This document shows positions 11,927 to 25,300 of a stretch of 64,000 nucleotides of DNA, piece by piece. The position numbers were made by a program, and so were the translations under genes. Below the pieces are notes generated by a model, which was not told where the DNA came from, made no database searches, and saw only the letters and a program-made list of their open reading frames with translations. Position 1 is the first letter of the stretch. Each line of letters begins with the position of its first letter. This stretch comes from Rostratula benghalensis (taxonomy: Eukaryota > Chordata > Aves > Charadriiformes > Rostratulidae), in NCBI GenBank assembly GCA_013399305.1, contig VXAI01000068.1, forward strand, positions 2,654,500-2,718,499, written 5' to 3'.

Positions 11927-14900
11927 GTAAGACTTTTGCTGTTTTGGTGTTTTTATCATCTCTGTAAAAGCTTATTTTCTGGAGAAGTGTGTCAGCATTG
12001 CTATTTGTAGTTTTGCTTTAATTAAAAGAGCAGCAAGTATGTAGTTGTTAGGAGTAATTACAGCCATGCATCTGAGTGTGGTTCAGCAACAGATTAAAGG
12101 ACAAATGAAAACTTGATTCTGGCTTTTGTTTGCATGAGATTACACTGAAGTGCCTCTCTCTTAATTTAAGTGATGAAGCTTTAAGAATCTTAAACTCTCA
12201 TGAGTACTGTCGTTAACTGAATAAATCCTAGTCCGTTTTAACATTGTTCTTTTATACTTTCATGGTATTTATTTGAATATTGAAAATTAATTAGATTCTT
12301 TAAAAATAGTATTTCCTTAGAGTTTTTTTAGCACAGTTTTGTTTTAAAAAAATGCTTTGCTCCTTATGCAGGCATTGATTTAAAGCAAAAGTTGACTGTT
12401 CAAGTTCTAGAGGTGTAAAAGTTTAGAAGAAAGAACCCTGCACTGCTTTGAAATCTGAAGCCATTTGAATAAAACGCGTTGTCAATTATGTAGGAAACAG
12501 TTATTTTTGCTTTGTTTTGAGTTTTTATGTTAGAAATCCAACAAATCCCCAAACATCAGAGCATAAACACTACTACACTGGTAACTGCTGTGAAAAAAAC
12601 CTGTTTCTATGCTGCCTGCTGTTTGTGGGGCAGAACTATGTTTCTGACCATGGATTAATTCATGTTCAAGGCAACTAGCTGTGATTGGCATGGAATTATT
12701 CCCATTTTACAGAGGGGGGGAAACTGGCCCATAGATGCAATTTATTAGAACTTAGTTTACCCACTTTAAAAGCTGGTAACACACCCCAGGTCTCCTGCTT
12801 TTCATTCCAATCCTTCACCAGAAGCCCGTTCTAAATTACTGCAATTTCAGCTGTAGTGACTTTTCCAGGGAGTAACCTGATCAGTCCTGTGTATGAGGAA
12901 CTCTTTTATTACTGTTTACCTCCATTTAATAATCTGTCTTTGTGGAGACAAAGCACACTTCTGAAGAGCATAATCAGAAAACTATGATTGGCAAATACAT
13001 GAGGCTAAGTCAGTACAAATCAATCAAATAGGAATTGGCAGATTCCTTGTGAGTTGTTCGGGCTATTGACTTTGTTTTGCTTTTCTTGCTACTGACTTTG
13101 TTTTCAAGGCTCTTAGCAACAGATTTTTGGGGCTCCTTATTAAGGTTTGGGTGGCTACAACGGCAGATGCCCCTCTCAAGTGACCCCGTTTCTACAGCAG
13201 ATCAAAACCTGTCTGTCTCTTCTTTTGATGTTATAATGTGGCTTGGCATGTCAAGATATTGTGCAACTTAGGAGCCATTGTTCTGTCTTTGGAATTGAAG
13301 CATATTCTCCTGTGGGGGAGGAAGCCCTAAATTTAGCCCCGCATTGATGCCATGGGAATGGCAAAGGCTTTTGGGGTTTTAAGTAGGCGCTTAAATAAGA
13401 GCATAGAGTTTTATTCTTTAGGTGTTCCTCCTCCTTCTTCAGAAATAGTATTAAAATAAAAAAAAAAAAGTTCTTTGTAAGACAGTTTTGTAGCTTGGAA
13501 GCTTCCACAGAATGCAAGAGTGAAGAACAGAGAATCCTGATAGAGCCTTTCCCTGGGGAGAAGGAATGGGTTTAAGGTCAGGTGGTTTTGATCCCTCCCA
13601 CGCTTTACTCCTGTGGGCTGGTCTTTCCCTTCCTCTGTCACCTTGTGGGCAATAATGATGATCTATTGCTATAAACTGATAAGGGTATTTACACTTGCAA
13701 AGCATTCAGGTATCGTGTTGGCAAATGCCTACAAAATCTTCAAGATATTTAGAACAAAGCGAGATTACAAGAACGCTCAGGTGTCACTTAAATTGAAGTG
13801 CAAGTCCTAATCTTACAAGTGTAATTTTTACTGCTTCTACAGAAAATTTTGCGGACTTCCCTGCTATTGTCCTTGTGCTACTGTAAGTGTTTAGAGGCTT
13901 AGATTTAAAGAAGTACAAATTCTGCCCCAGTAAATGAAGGTGGTAGGGTATAATTCTATTTCCACTTCAGACAAGAGCAAATCTTCAGCTAATTACCTTA
14001 AGAGCAGAAGCAGATTCTCAAAACCTGATGAGCCTGGGGGCATTTGATTTTCATTTCCCTCTCTTACATTTCCCGTCTCACATTTATTTTTTCTTCCTAA
14101 TTTGCTACATTGGAATATGAGAATCTAGAGCAAACTCACTTTCCAGCAGAGGGATCCCCCAGTTGAATTTTCCCTGGGTCTGAGAAAACTGTCCAAGGAT
14201 AGCACGTATAATCTGATAGCTCTCTGGGATGGCATTAAAGGGGACAATTGCCAGCAGAATGTCAATTCTTTGGGCTTTCTCACCATGTGAAAAGAAACGG
14301 ACTAAGTGCAGACTCCAGCCTGTCACTGTCTGACAAGTGGGACTGAGGTTGGGATAAAAGCCACAGAACAAAGGTGCCAAAGGGAAGCGCAGTTGGCTGA
14401 GGAGCTTAGCACAGCACAGCCAGGGCCAAACACTCCCCAGCTCCTCGGTGTGCACGTGTTCAGCTCCTGGCAGGATTGGAGTTACCCTTCAGAAAAATCC
14501 ATGCCAAAGCTGCCAGAACACCTTCGGAAGTTACAGCTTCTAATACGCAGCTTGATAACTAAACTGGGATAAATGTACAGTGTAAATAGAACCTGAACCA
14601 TTAACACTTGTATCGCCCTGTGCTGTGCTGTCTGATGGCACCGCTCATGTAGCGTGCAGAAACCTGAGTTACAGTAGGTATTCCTGCATAGTTGCATAAA
14701 TTAGCCACCATGTTTTGGGGCTGAAAAGTTAGATAGCTCTTATGTGAAAAAAAAAACCCTCGTGAATCTTTATGTTTCCATTGACTGGCATTCAGGTGAA
14801 TCACATACACCTGGTTTGTACAGCACCAGTGGCTTCTGGAAACTGGCAGTAATGGTGTCTGTGGGCTAAGAACGATGCAAATCCTGAAAAGCAGGTCAGA

Positions 14901-16129
14901 TTATGAAGAGCAGTGGATAAAAATTATGATGCTGAAAAATGGTCTGTTAGTGTTGACACACAGCAAGAACAAGTGCTGCTGCTAACCTGCGTGTTTGATG
15001 AGCTTTCCATGGGACAACACTACTTGTTTTCCAGGACAAACCAGCCTCGGATAGTGTCTGCACACAATAGGTCTGTGCAGAATCGAATTCATGTCACTAA
15101 TTATTTTCTTTGACAGCGCTAATTGATTATTATAATTCATCATTATCTGAATTGCTAAATTCAACAGTTTACCGGATCCTTTTGTTTCTTTGTTGCTCAG
15201 ACATAATGGAAGTAGGAAGAGTTAATTACTGCATGCAACAACAGAGGGGAATTCCGTTGTCTGCTTTGCTTGGGTTGAAGCTGTGTTGAATCACCACTGT
15301 GGATTTTCAGTAATGGTGGAGAAAAGAAGGAAGCAGGAATTCTTTCAGAGTGAAGTTGCATTTTTGGTGGTAGTTAGCGTTTGTATTGTGAACAGTATTC
15401 TTTCTGCAGCTGGACTACGTTGTGCTTGCTTTGCCTATACTCAGTATTACCTAATTATGCAAACTGAAATCCCAGGTGTGCACTAAGCCAGGTGGGAAGC
15501 AGTGGCACTCCTTGAGGAATACAGCACAACTGGATTGCTTTTAAAATTACTTACTCCACTGGATATGAGCACTTGGCTTTTTTCTTCAGTGCTCTGGTGA
15601 TGGCCAGGGCTGCATCTGCTGGGTAAAAGGAATTAGTGCTCCCAGCAAGGGAACTCTAGAGACATGAAATGATGACTTAATTTATGCAAATTCCTAAAGC
15701 TCCAATCTATGCTGCAATCTCCTATAATTTGGTGTAACTTTGCTGTAAAATGTAGGATCTTTTCAGCTGCTCTGAAATGATCTGACAAAATGGTTCATAG
15801 TGATAAGATTTTGGGGGGTTATTTTGCCAGTAGAGGGCCGTGTTAAACTGGATAAAATAACTCCTTGGTCTTGCTTTTTCAGTGGGTAACAGCTTAAAGC
15901 ATATGGTTGTTTTCAAGGGCAAAATGAGTAAATAATTGAATTTTTTAGAAGCTACCAAATGATTAATTATTTAAAATCAGCATCACATCACTTTTACAGT
16001 ACGGCATATTTCTGTGTCAGTCTAATTAGGCTGAATTCTGGTCTTTAAAATACATCATATCTACCTGTTTATTCTAAGCTTCAAGGTTGATAGATACAGC
16101 CCTAATAAGTCATTAAGCTGATGTGATAT
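11927..16129. other. Non-coding stretch, no gene seen
   Basis: Includes a 12-base poly(A) run at 13458-13469. A minus-strand open frame of about 116 codons covers 14105-14455 and contains a GTGAGT donor-like site at about 14143-14138, but there is no matching strong acceptor and the frame is not recognisable as a protein. The segment 14300-14470 is more GC-rich than its flanks. Confidence 0.5.
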
Positions 16130-16620
16130 ACAGCAGCAGCATGTGCTTTTGCTATAATGACACAAATGAGAAAAGAATTGTTTTTCAGAGGTACAATCAC
16201 GTTTGTTTTTGATGTGGCCTCTAAACTAGCAGTCATTATTCAAGCTGTAGTGCCGCAGGAGTTGACCTTTGGCAAAATATTTTGTTATCCTCAATCTTTT
16301 ATACAGGCCTTTTGTGAACTCTGCACAGCTCTCATTTTGCTGATTGCGTTTAAAGTCATTTATTGCACAGTGTTTGCCCTTCTAGCAGATGTTAAAGGAT
16401 TCCCTGCCTCCCCCCTTAAAGGCTACTCCTCCACGGCATCTAATTATAACCTACACAAAAGATTAACAGATGTTATAATTGTCTTTACTCATTGATTAAA
16501 GAGTTTATGCATGATTTGCTCTCCCTGCCCCTCATTGCTAATTTGTGAGGTCTTTCTGGATGAGTTTTATGCATCTGCAATTTGTTAACGGTGGCTGTCT
16601 TCAGTATTTAACTTTTTGGT
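16130..16620. promoter_or_regulatory. Candidate conserved non-coding / enhancer-like element
   Basis: An approximately 490-base block of mixed composition has a dense set of homeodomain/POU-like motifs. There is TAATTATA at 16441-16448 and a repeated TTTATGCAT at 16504-16512 and 16566-16574, each preceded by GAGTTT or GAGT. ATTGATTAAA lies at 16491-16500. A 112-codon plus-strand open frame covers much of it but has no recognisable domain and no good splice sites, which is common in conserved non-coding elements. Function and conservation are inferred, not seen. Confidence 0.25.
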
Positions 16621-18920
16621 TTTGTGGTTCAGTTTGAGCAGGTTATAGATGTTCTTCTGGACAGTGTAACAGAAAGATGTTAAAAATATGCATTTGAATA
16701 CTTGCTTTGATTCCACACATTCCTGGTTTTCCTCTTCCTTTTAACTAGTCCATTCGAAATGTATGCAAAAAGCAGTCTAATGCTTATAAACTGGACACTG
16801 CATGGGTAAATGCTGAGATCTACCTAGGAGTAGTTTTGTCCTGATATTTCAGTTGCTACTTGCGGAGGAAATTATTGGGCTGAGGAAACTAGTTTAAGGA
16901 GAAACTTTCTAGTAGGACTTTCCTAGTAGGACCTACTAGATCCATAGGAGGACAATGAGAAAACTTTGGGTTTGGTTGGCCTTTTTTTACGTGCTGCTTT
17001 TCTCTTTTCACCTTCTCACAAATTTAAACTCTGTTCTTGAGCAAACTAATCTCTTCCCACAATGAGATGAGGTCTCTTGTCTTGGGTGAATCCATAGTTC
17101 TTCTCCTACAGCACAACAGTGCCAAACTTAGCAACTCTTAGTTTATATTCTTAAATATCTTCTAAGATCTTGAACCAGATCAGACCAAACCATGTTTCTT
17201 TCCAGAAAGGTGAAACATCTTGCACATGTGTTTTTGCTATTAGGGGTTTACGTGTGCTTAAATGTTGTTTGGATTCCAGAATATGTTTTCCTTCCTTCTT
17301 CATTGATGCAGATGGAAGTCGTTGGCAAGTCCACAAAGATTTCCAGGATAGTCACTGAATGTCACAGTTCTACGGAGCTGCATCTGTCACAGGTCCTCAG
17401 CCTAAAGCACTCTCTGCCATGATTTGTTCAGAAATGGTATAAGAAAGCAAAGTTGGTGGAGAACGTTCTTTCACATGTTCTCTGGCAAAACCTCTGAAGG
17501 GGTTAAAGAAGAAGAGAAACAGATTAAAGGCTTGAATTATGGGCCTGCTTATTCAAAAGCCGTAAAATACTGTGCTGTTCCCCCTGCCCATCCCCCAAGT
17601 CATACTCAAACATAAAACTGTTGCCTTGATTCCTAGTTGGAGAAACCACCTCATGTTGAGACTGGGCATACCTTCTCCTGTCAAAACTGATTTTGTATAA
17701 AATATTCAAATTCTGTGTGGATCTCTGGGAATATTGGCTCAATTAATGCAGATTCATGGATTTATTGGACATCCTGTGTGATTCTGCTTTGCTGATACTG
17801 TGTGGACATATAACCTCTTTAAAGTGAATGCTATACATAGTGTTGGCCATTGAGATTCTGCAATATAACCTACAGGGATTTAGGTTTTTATCAGTTTTTA
17901 AAATTGATCTTTTACTTATAATTAATGAGTTTTCTTAGCCTAAATAGTAATCTTTGCAGTGCACAAAAGCATTTGTCCGGGCATTCAAAACTGCTCTAGA
18001 AACAGAAGTACTTTGTTTGTGGGATTAACAAAGAACACTGTATCCTCCTTGTTTTCAAATGACATCTAAGTGCTCCTGAATACTTTCCAGTTATGAACTG
18101 GGGAGAGCAGATTATAGATTCGTAATAAGAGAATTCCAGGGTGCCAAATGTGGTTGCAAAGTGTATTTTAATTATATAGGCACCTGTCCATTACCAATTT
18201 GTAATATTTCATAGAGGTCACTGAACAGCTGGCTGATGGAAATGATTTTTATTCCATACCAACCTGCTCTGGGTTTTAAACACTGATCCAGAGGTGAAAG
18301 GCTAAAATCCTAATTACCAGTAATCAGTTCTATCCAATCCCCCTATCATGCTGGTGGGAAAAGGCCTAGGTGCTCTTTGCAGTTACACATGAAAAACAGT
18401 TAGGAATTACTAGAAGTTCAGCTAAAAGATGAAGGATTTTTAGCATTTGCTCGTAGTGGCTACTGAAGGGAAGTGAAACCTGGTCTAACATTTTAATAAA
18501 TAGCTCTCTGTTATGTCACTGGCTGTTAGCCCTAACGTTTGAGACCAAGATCTTCATCTTTATTTTAAGGTTGCACAAGTAAATGAAAGACAGCACCAAA
18601 TGAACTGTAAAGAAGAGTCAATGGTAGCACAGTCTACAAAGTGTTGGGCTGGCCATTTTCCTTGTCTCTCTTCTCAGAATCTGCAGACTTTTCTTGTATT
18701 TAATTACGTGCCTTTCCTAAAACTAATAACTTCCTTCCCTTAAGCTGCAATTCTGTCATGGTGTTATTGATTGGGAATACATCTCGATGTTCATAGGAAA
18801 CCATTTCTGTCATTTATATATACCAATCTTTAATCAAGTGAATTGCTTTTCTTCCCGATTACCACAAAAATCTCCTGTCACAAGGAAAAGCTTTTAAACA
18901 GACATTGATACGAATTTGTT
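16621..18920. other. Non-coding stretch, no gene seen
   Basis: No gene. It contains a short perfect palindrome, CTAGTAGG-A-CCTACTAG, at 16923-16939, preceded by a near-repeat of its left arm at about 16910-16918. Open frames are chance-level. Confidence 0.5.
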
Positions 18921-19330
18921 GACTTAGGTGATAGTTTTCAGCACAGCCCTGAGAAAGGCATGGTTCATAAGGTACACAGCCATGGGCAGTGTGACAATGC
19001 TGCCACAAGCCCTGGCTGATGTTTCCCTTGCTCTTGGCAGGCAGCTCATCTTACTGATGGGTCCTGTCTCCCTCCTAAAGCACTTGAGTCTCGCTTCCAC
19101 CCGCTGGCTATTGTCTGTTGTTGAAACAAGTTATTATTTATTTGGTTTACTTATTCCTTTCCACCTGAACTCCAGGTCACAGGGGGATTCTGGGTGTGGG
19201 TGCATAATTCAAGAACTTGTAACTCCAGGGAGCATATTTCAGACCCCCCGAGAGATATCTAATTTAACCAGCCGCAGTAGGAGGCTAAATGCCTTTAGCT
19301 GCTATCATACCAAGGTGAGATGAGGTAGCT
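18921..19330 (+). other. Open block with splice-like sites, coding status doubtful
   Basis: A 131-codon open frame (18928-19323) ends just beyond a strong donor-like site, CCAAG followed by GTGAGA, at about 19315. Acceptor-like CAGs occur inside it, for example after the pyrimidine-rich stretch ending TGAACTCCAG near 19174. The peptide is hydrophobic then basic and matches no family I know. It could be a cryptic or rarely used exon, a conserved non-coding element, or chance. Confidence 0.15.
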
Positions 19331-22300
19331 TTCTGCAGGTGTGGGGCAAAGCAGAGGTTAAGATTTAACTCAGTGGGACCTCACCCACAAAGACGGCAAG
19401 GATATGACACCTTCTTGTGGGTTTGGGGCACAGCCTTGGGCAAGAAGTCCCAGAAAGACCCAACCTGGCTTTCTCCTTTTTTTTTTTCCTTTTCCCTTCC
19501 CAGAGTCCCATTCAGAGGTTTTCTTCTCTCCCATAGCTTCAGGTAACATCACTGTGAGCCAATGGGGAACACCAAAGGTGAACAGCAGGGAAGGCTGCAG
19601 CATCCTGCTGAAGAGCCCCCAACCATTACAGGGGAAAAAAAAAAAGGGGCCTGCTTTAGTGGTTCCTAGTTTGTCCTGCAGGAGAGCTGGGCTGAAATTA
19701 TGGAGGGGAGGCAAGGACATCTGGCACATAGCTGCTTTCTGTTGGTTGCTGGCAGACTCTTTGCTGCCTTTTTGTTGGGTTTAATTCTGTCCTAGCTGCG
19801 TTTCTACAGACAGATTGGTTTTGACAGAATAGCCAAGAGGTGAATGAGCACTAGGAGCCTTTCTCTGCCTCCTGCACAATTGGGAGAAGGAATCATCCCC
19901 CTGTTTGGGTGCATAGTGATCCACACATCTGGTGGAGAGAGAAACATAACAACACAGAGCATCAGCACTAGTAAAAAGTTTCACTGTTAAAGTCTTTGAC
20001 AAAGAAATTATTCTGTAAGTGGCAGTTATGTGTACTATATATATCTTACTACCCGCACAGGATAGTGGAAAAATCGAGTGGAAGTTTGTGAATCAACTTA
20101 AACCACCCACTCAGGAGATCAAGATCCAACTCAAAATATGGGCAAATGCTTAGGGCTTACCTGAAATGAACCAAGTACACTTGCTTTCTACCTTGCTTAT
20201 GTTCAAAACTGTTTCTAGTCTTCCTACCCCCCCAAATTAATGATTCTTATGCAGAACATAATACTTTAAAAGCTTATATTTAGTCTGAAAATGCACTTCA
20301 AAATTCAAGGTGGATCGCTTAGAACATGCAAATGTATTAGCGCTTTCTCCTTTTCCACTAAAATTGCTTTTTTTTTTTCTGCCAAAAATTCAAGCTAAAC
20401 ACTAATATTGAGTAACTTTAGGTATTTTGAAGTGCATAAACTTTAATTCTAACAGCTTTATCGAAATTTGCACGGCATTACTTTCAAGAAATAATTATGG
20501 GAGAAAAAAAAGCCCATTTGAGGCATTAACATGAATTCTATAAGAAAAAGTGAAAGATTGATCCTGTGCCAACCCAACTGTTGGTGCCGCAAGCAGAAAT
20601 ATCTTTCAGATTTTGGTGGATGATGAACTTCTGAAATGTCAGTAGTTCTTTTTTTTAAATTTTTTGCTACTTTTGATAGTTTAACAATTTTTGCTTTGCA
20701 TTCTAAACAGACAGATGCTTGTGAGAGAGAAGCTAGAGAATTTTAATAGTATGCCTTCTCTCTTTCTAATATTTTCTGGATAGTACTGTATCCATAATCC
20801 CAATTTGTTGGATTATTATCTGTGATGGTGGACTAAGTGTTCTTTCACTTGGTGGAACTGATCACTTAAACTGGTAGAATGACATAAAATGTAGGAGAGT
20901 TATGAACCTTTTAAGCAGGAAATTCATGAATGTTTTTTAATTTACATTTTTATTAAGTTTCTGGCAGATGGAAAAATTAGAAATTAGTGTGTGACAGCTA
21001 GTCTTCACACTGAGAAACTGGAGTAAGCACTGCTGGCACCTGACTGCACAGGGGAAAGAATGGAGTTGACTCTTTTTTTCTTTGCCCAAAGCAAAAGCCT
21101 TTCACTCTAATTGTCTCTAATGTGGATCAACCACTGTAACATATAAAGAGAGACTGAGAAGAAAGGGAGACAAGGCTCTTTTCTTCCCCATCAAGGTCTT
21201 CAGACACCTCATTGCTGGCAGCATCCTCACTTTCAGTGTATTTTATTGTACTCTTCACCCTGCCTTATTTTTTTTTTATATGACAAGTGTTCCTTTGATT
21301 CTGTGGGAATCAATTGGTATTGGATTTCACTTTAAGTAATTTCTTCAGATACTCAGTATCATTTCCCCCTCTGTATTTCTTTTCTGCCTATTGTCAATAA
21401 CCTTATCAATTCCTGTCTCTAGTGTTGGTGTTTGTCCCTCAAACTTGTGTAGATGGTCATCCCTTGCCATTTTAGCCTACTCTTTGTCATTGTTTGAGAC
21501 CACTATGAAGGGACTTGTTAATCGTTTCCCAACAAGTCGATACTTTAATCATCTTTGCTGCTATTGTCTGAATTCCATCAAGTTTGTCTATACCCTTTTG
21601 GCCCAGAACCGAATTCAGCTTTTGAGATCGCTATAGAACTGCAGAGAAAAAAGAGGTGAAGGGCTGTTTGGTGTGCTATCAACGTTCAGTGTTCTAGTGT
21701 CTAAGGAAATATGGATGAGGAGAGAACTTCTTTCATTTTTAATGATTTCATAATAGTTTTCTTTCTTGGCCATAAGCTGAAGATGGAATTTAATCAATGT
21801 GTGTCTATCTGTTCCTTTTAGTTTTCCAGTTTTGATATCCCGTAGTCCTACATACTCTGTTGTGTAAGAATAAAGGGAATTTGAATTGACTGGGGAAATA
21901 GCTCTGTATTTTTATTTTATGTATGCTTAGTTATGTATAGAAGATATACATCCCACAACAAAATGGAAAGGTGGTGGAGCTGAGTTGTACCCTGTCACTT
22001 TTCTGTTGTGAGCACAAGCACGAAGAGAAGTGTCATTGAAGTGTGTTTGGGAACGCTGGAGCTGAATTCTTTGGGTCTGATCCTTGGATGATGATAGGTC
22101 AGCTGAAATTAGAGTACACTTCTAACTTCTGCAAAGGCTGAACAGCTGGGAAGCCAGCTGAGGGATTTTAGTGCCCACCCTTAAAGAAGCTAAGTTAGTT
22201 CTGATACCTCCAAACCTAGCTCCAGTGCTGCATCCCTTTTATGTGTCTTCTCTGTAGCAGCAAACAGAGGTGACCACAGAGTCCCAGGAGCTGCAGTTGT

Positions 22301-25079
22301 AGTTATAGCTGGCCTAATAGATTTACTGGACTCAGAGAAGGTATTTGCACAGCAAAATGAGTCATATATGAAAAATATTTTTGATAAAAATATGGACGGT
22401 GTCCTGTGCAGGAAGCACCTGGAGCTGCTCAGCTGAAAGCAGCTGCATGTTCTTGCTTCATTTCCCTGCTACAGTCTATTCTTTCAAACCAGGGGCTCAG
22501 TTCTAGTTTGGCTGATGCTGGAAGAGATCAGCACTGTCTTTCCCCTCGTGTTCTTCTCCAGAGTAGACTTCAGTCACGGTGGGGTGGAGGGGATGTTTTC
22601 AGATTATGTAGACAGATGAGTTGAGCTGTTTCCCAGTTGCCCTCTTCCTTGATTGTGGAGGGTTGACATATTTCACTGTACTTTATCCTCCCTTATTTTC
22701 ATATGATAGAAAGGGATTATGAAGTTGATTCAGCTTCTTTTCTGAACTGTTACTGAACTAATACCTTCATTATGAAGTTATTGCCTGTAATGTAAGGATA
22801 GGCCCCGGTCCACAGGGAATGCCTGTACAGCAAGGTGAAATGTGAGACACCATGTTACAAACCACAAAGCCCCAGATTCATTAGAAACAAATTCTGTGGT
22901 CTAGACATTGAAATATTCCCTCTGATGCAAATGACTTTGGTTATCTAAGGAGGATGTGCAGAGCTGGGTGCTGAAGATGTTACTAGTAACTGAGGGAATA
23001 TTTTTACAATATTTATTTTATATTGGCAGTTTTCCTTTGAGCCATGTAAACATTTTAAAGTATTACTCAGTGCTCTGTGGAATAAAAACAGATGTCTGAA
23101 CACCGTCACTAAGTTAAAATGATTCTAATAATTCCTTATATCCATGAGCTAGGATACATCAGTAAATAAATGATCTTTCATTCCTGTTGTCTCTGCTGCT
23201 AGGGATGAGCAAACCAAGTAGCATTCATTTGGGACACTTCATCTCACAAACCTGCTTTCATTCACCCAAATGTACAGCTAGAAAATGTTTCTAGCAAAAT
23301 ACTTTGTGTTCAGACTGAGTGAACGAGACACAAGAGAGGCAATAGTGACAAAAATCTCTTAAATATGTTCAGATCACAGAGCCATCCTGTGACTGTTGCA
23401 GCCCCCATCCCCTTCAGCAGGTAGCAGGGCAGGGATGTGCACAAAGAACTGTTGATTTCTAGTGATCCCTCTGGACTATGATTAGGACAGATGGGCAGGC
23501 AGAAGAGATGCTGACTGAAACACATCTGTCTCAAAGAAGGGACCTTAAGGCACATTTCATGGGCTCCCAGTTCTAGGTTCACAAGCTGAATGGTAATCTA
23601 CCATCTCTCCCAGCAGACACCGCCATATAGGCCTTACGAGTAGGTTTGAGGTGCTTGGACTTCCTTGAGTAGAGCCTTCATTTACACCAATGAAAGAAAA
23701 GTGAGAAGAAAACACAAATCAAACTGAGCAAAATGTAGGAAACTTGACTGTATGTTTTATTTGGTCTGTCAGACACATTCAGATACTGGATTTAATTGCA
23801 TGCATTTTTCGGAACATTGCAACATATTAGATGAATATGTATGAATTCTCTTTATTTGCCTCCTAAACTGGATGCTACTTCCTCTGGTGAAGATTTGTAA
23901 TTCAGTGTTTGAAACCTAACGAGATTCCTGTTTGTGTCTCTGCTGCCAGCCAGCTGTTTTTACCTTGAGAAACAGCTAGCTCTAATAATGATGTACTAGG
24001 TTACAGAAGTTGCATCTAGCATTTCATAGCTTCAGCCTTAAGCCAGAAGATGCCAGAGGCATCTTTATAAATGGGGCATTTGTTTTTGAACCTCAAAATC
24101 TTCACATAACCCCTTTAGGTGTGTGAATAGTGGCAGTTCGTCGAGTGAAATTTCCTCAGGTCCTGGAATTCAGCTTCTCCAGGGGCCTGGAGCTGTGCAT
24201 TCCTGACCTGAACTCAGTGATTCTCAAGGGACACAAGTGTGTGCTGAATCCTGCAGAGGCAGCTGATGCTGTAGCTGTACTCACGCCATGCCTTTTGTAG
24301 ATTATTAGCCTACATGGCAAAACTCTGCCAGAGGAGGCTCAATTGTTAAGGGAATCGATCTTCAGCATATAATAATCTGCATCATAATTTATAATAGTAT
24401 ATAGTAATAAATAATATACCGTCATGAGTGGTTAGAAGCTGAGCCAAGAAAAGGGAGCTTTGCATCTAACATTTTCTTGAGCCTGAATAGTCTCAGTTTT
24501 GCTTGGATACCCTTTTCTTGGCTGCAGGTCTTATAATGTTCAGAAGGATTTGATTTCAGGGCAGAAACTAAGGATACACAAACACCATTGCCATAATCTA
24601 TTTTTTATTGATGCTAACACTGTAATATATCCTTCTCTTCCACACTGATCAGTTGCTGTCTTGACAACAGGATCATGCTTTCTGTCTGCTTACCCTTCAT
24701 CGTTTTTGTCTCAATAATTTTATTGCATGATATGAATGCTTCATATGTCCCATAAAAGCAAACAGGGGAGGGTAATCCTTTGACCTTTCCAGCATTCTTT
24801 GGTTGTAATTTACTGGTGATTCTTCTCCTCCTCGCGGCATAGCCCTGGAACCCAATGATAAAAATGGACAGCCAATCCAAACAGAAAATGCTGAAAAGGT
24901 TAAAGCTTTGATTATGTTGGTCTATAAACGTTCATAGTCTTCCCCCCCCCCCCCTTTTTGCCAGAAAGAAAATGAGAGCTGAAAATGGCAATGGATGAAT
25001 CATACTTATTACAGAATACGGAAATGATATCGGTTCAACCCATTCTTGTTAATGCTGAAAGAACATAATCTTGTGCCCT
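19331..25079. other. Non-coding stretch, no gene seen
   Basis: No supported gene on either strand. Features seen are T-rich tracts (near 19477-19487 and 21267-21278), scattered A/T runs, and a 13-base poly(C) at 24942-24954. Confidence 0.55.
24942..24954 (+). repeat. Poly(C) tract
   Basis: Thirteen consecutive C followed by five T. Long C runs are rare in bird DNA compared with A runs. This one is prone to replication slippage and to sequencing-length error. Confidence 0.85.
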
Positions 25080-25084
25080 CTCAT

Positions 25085-25300
25085 TTTATGTCACTGCAAC
25101 CCACCTTATCCTCTTAAATGAATGCATGCATCCATTTAATTAACCTGGTGAGATACTGAGATATAAATCTTTTAAATGCTTCTCATACAATTCATCTTGA
25201 CAGCTGTCGTGGTAATAACATCTTTAATGCCATATTCTTTATTTTCTGATTTATTGAAATTCCTCATGTTATTTTGAGCACACTGATAGGTTTGCTAGAT
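25085..25300. promoter_or_regulatory. Candidate enhancer-like element with TALE-homeodomain-type site
   Basis: This short AT-rich but non-repetitive block contains several good developmental transcription-factor motifs. ATGCATGCAT lies at about 25122-25131 and the palindromic homeodomain core TTAATTAA at 25136-25143. TGACAGCTGTC lies at 25199-25209, close to the palindromic site bound by TGIF/MEIS-type TALE homeodomain proteins. There is no open reading frame of interest. Conservation is not testable here. Confidence 0.22.

Noticed and set aside
14105..14455. 116-codon minus-strand frame with a GTGAGT donor-like site
   Set aside because: No convincing acceptor or family match. The length is within what chance gives in 64 kb when alternative start codons are allowed.
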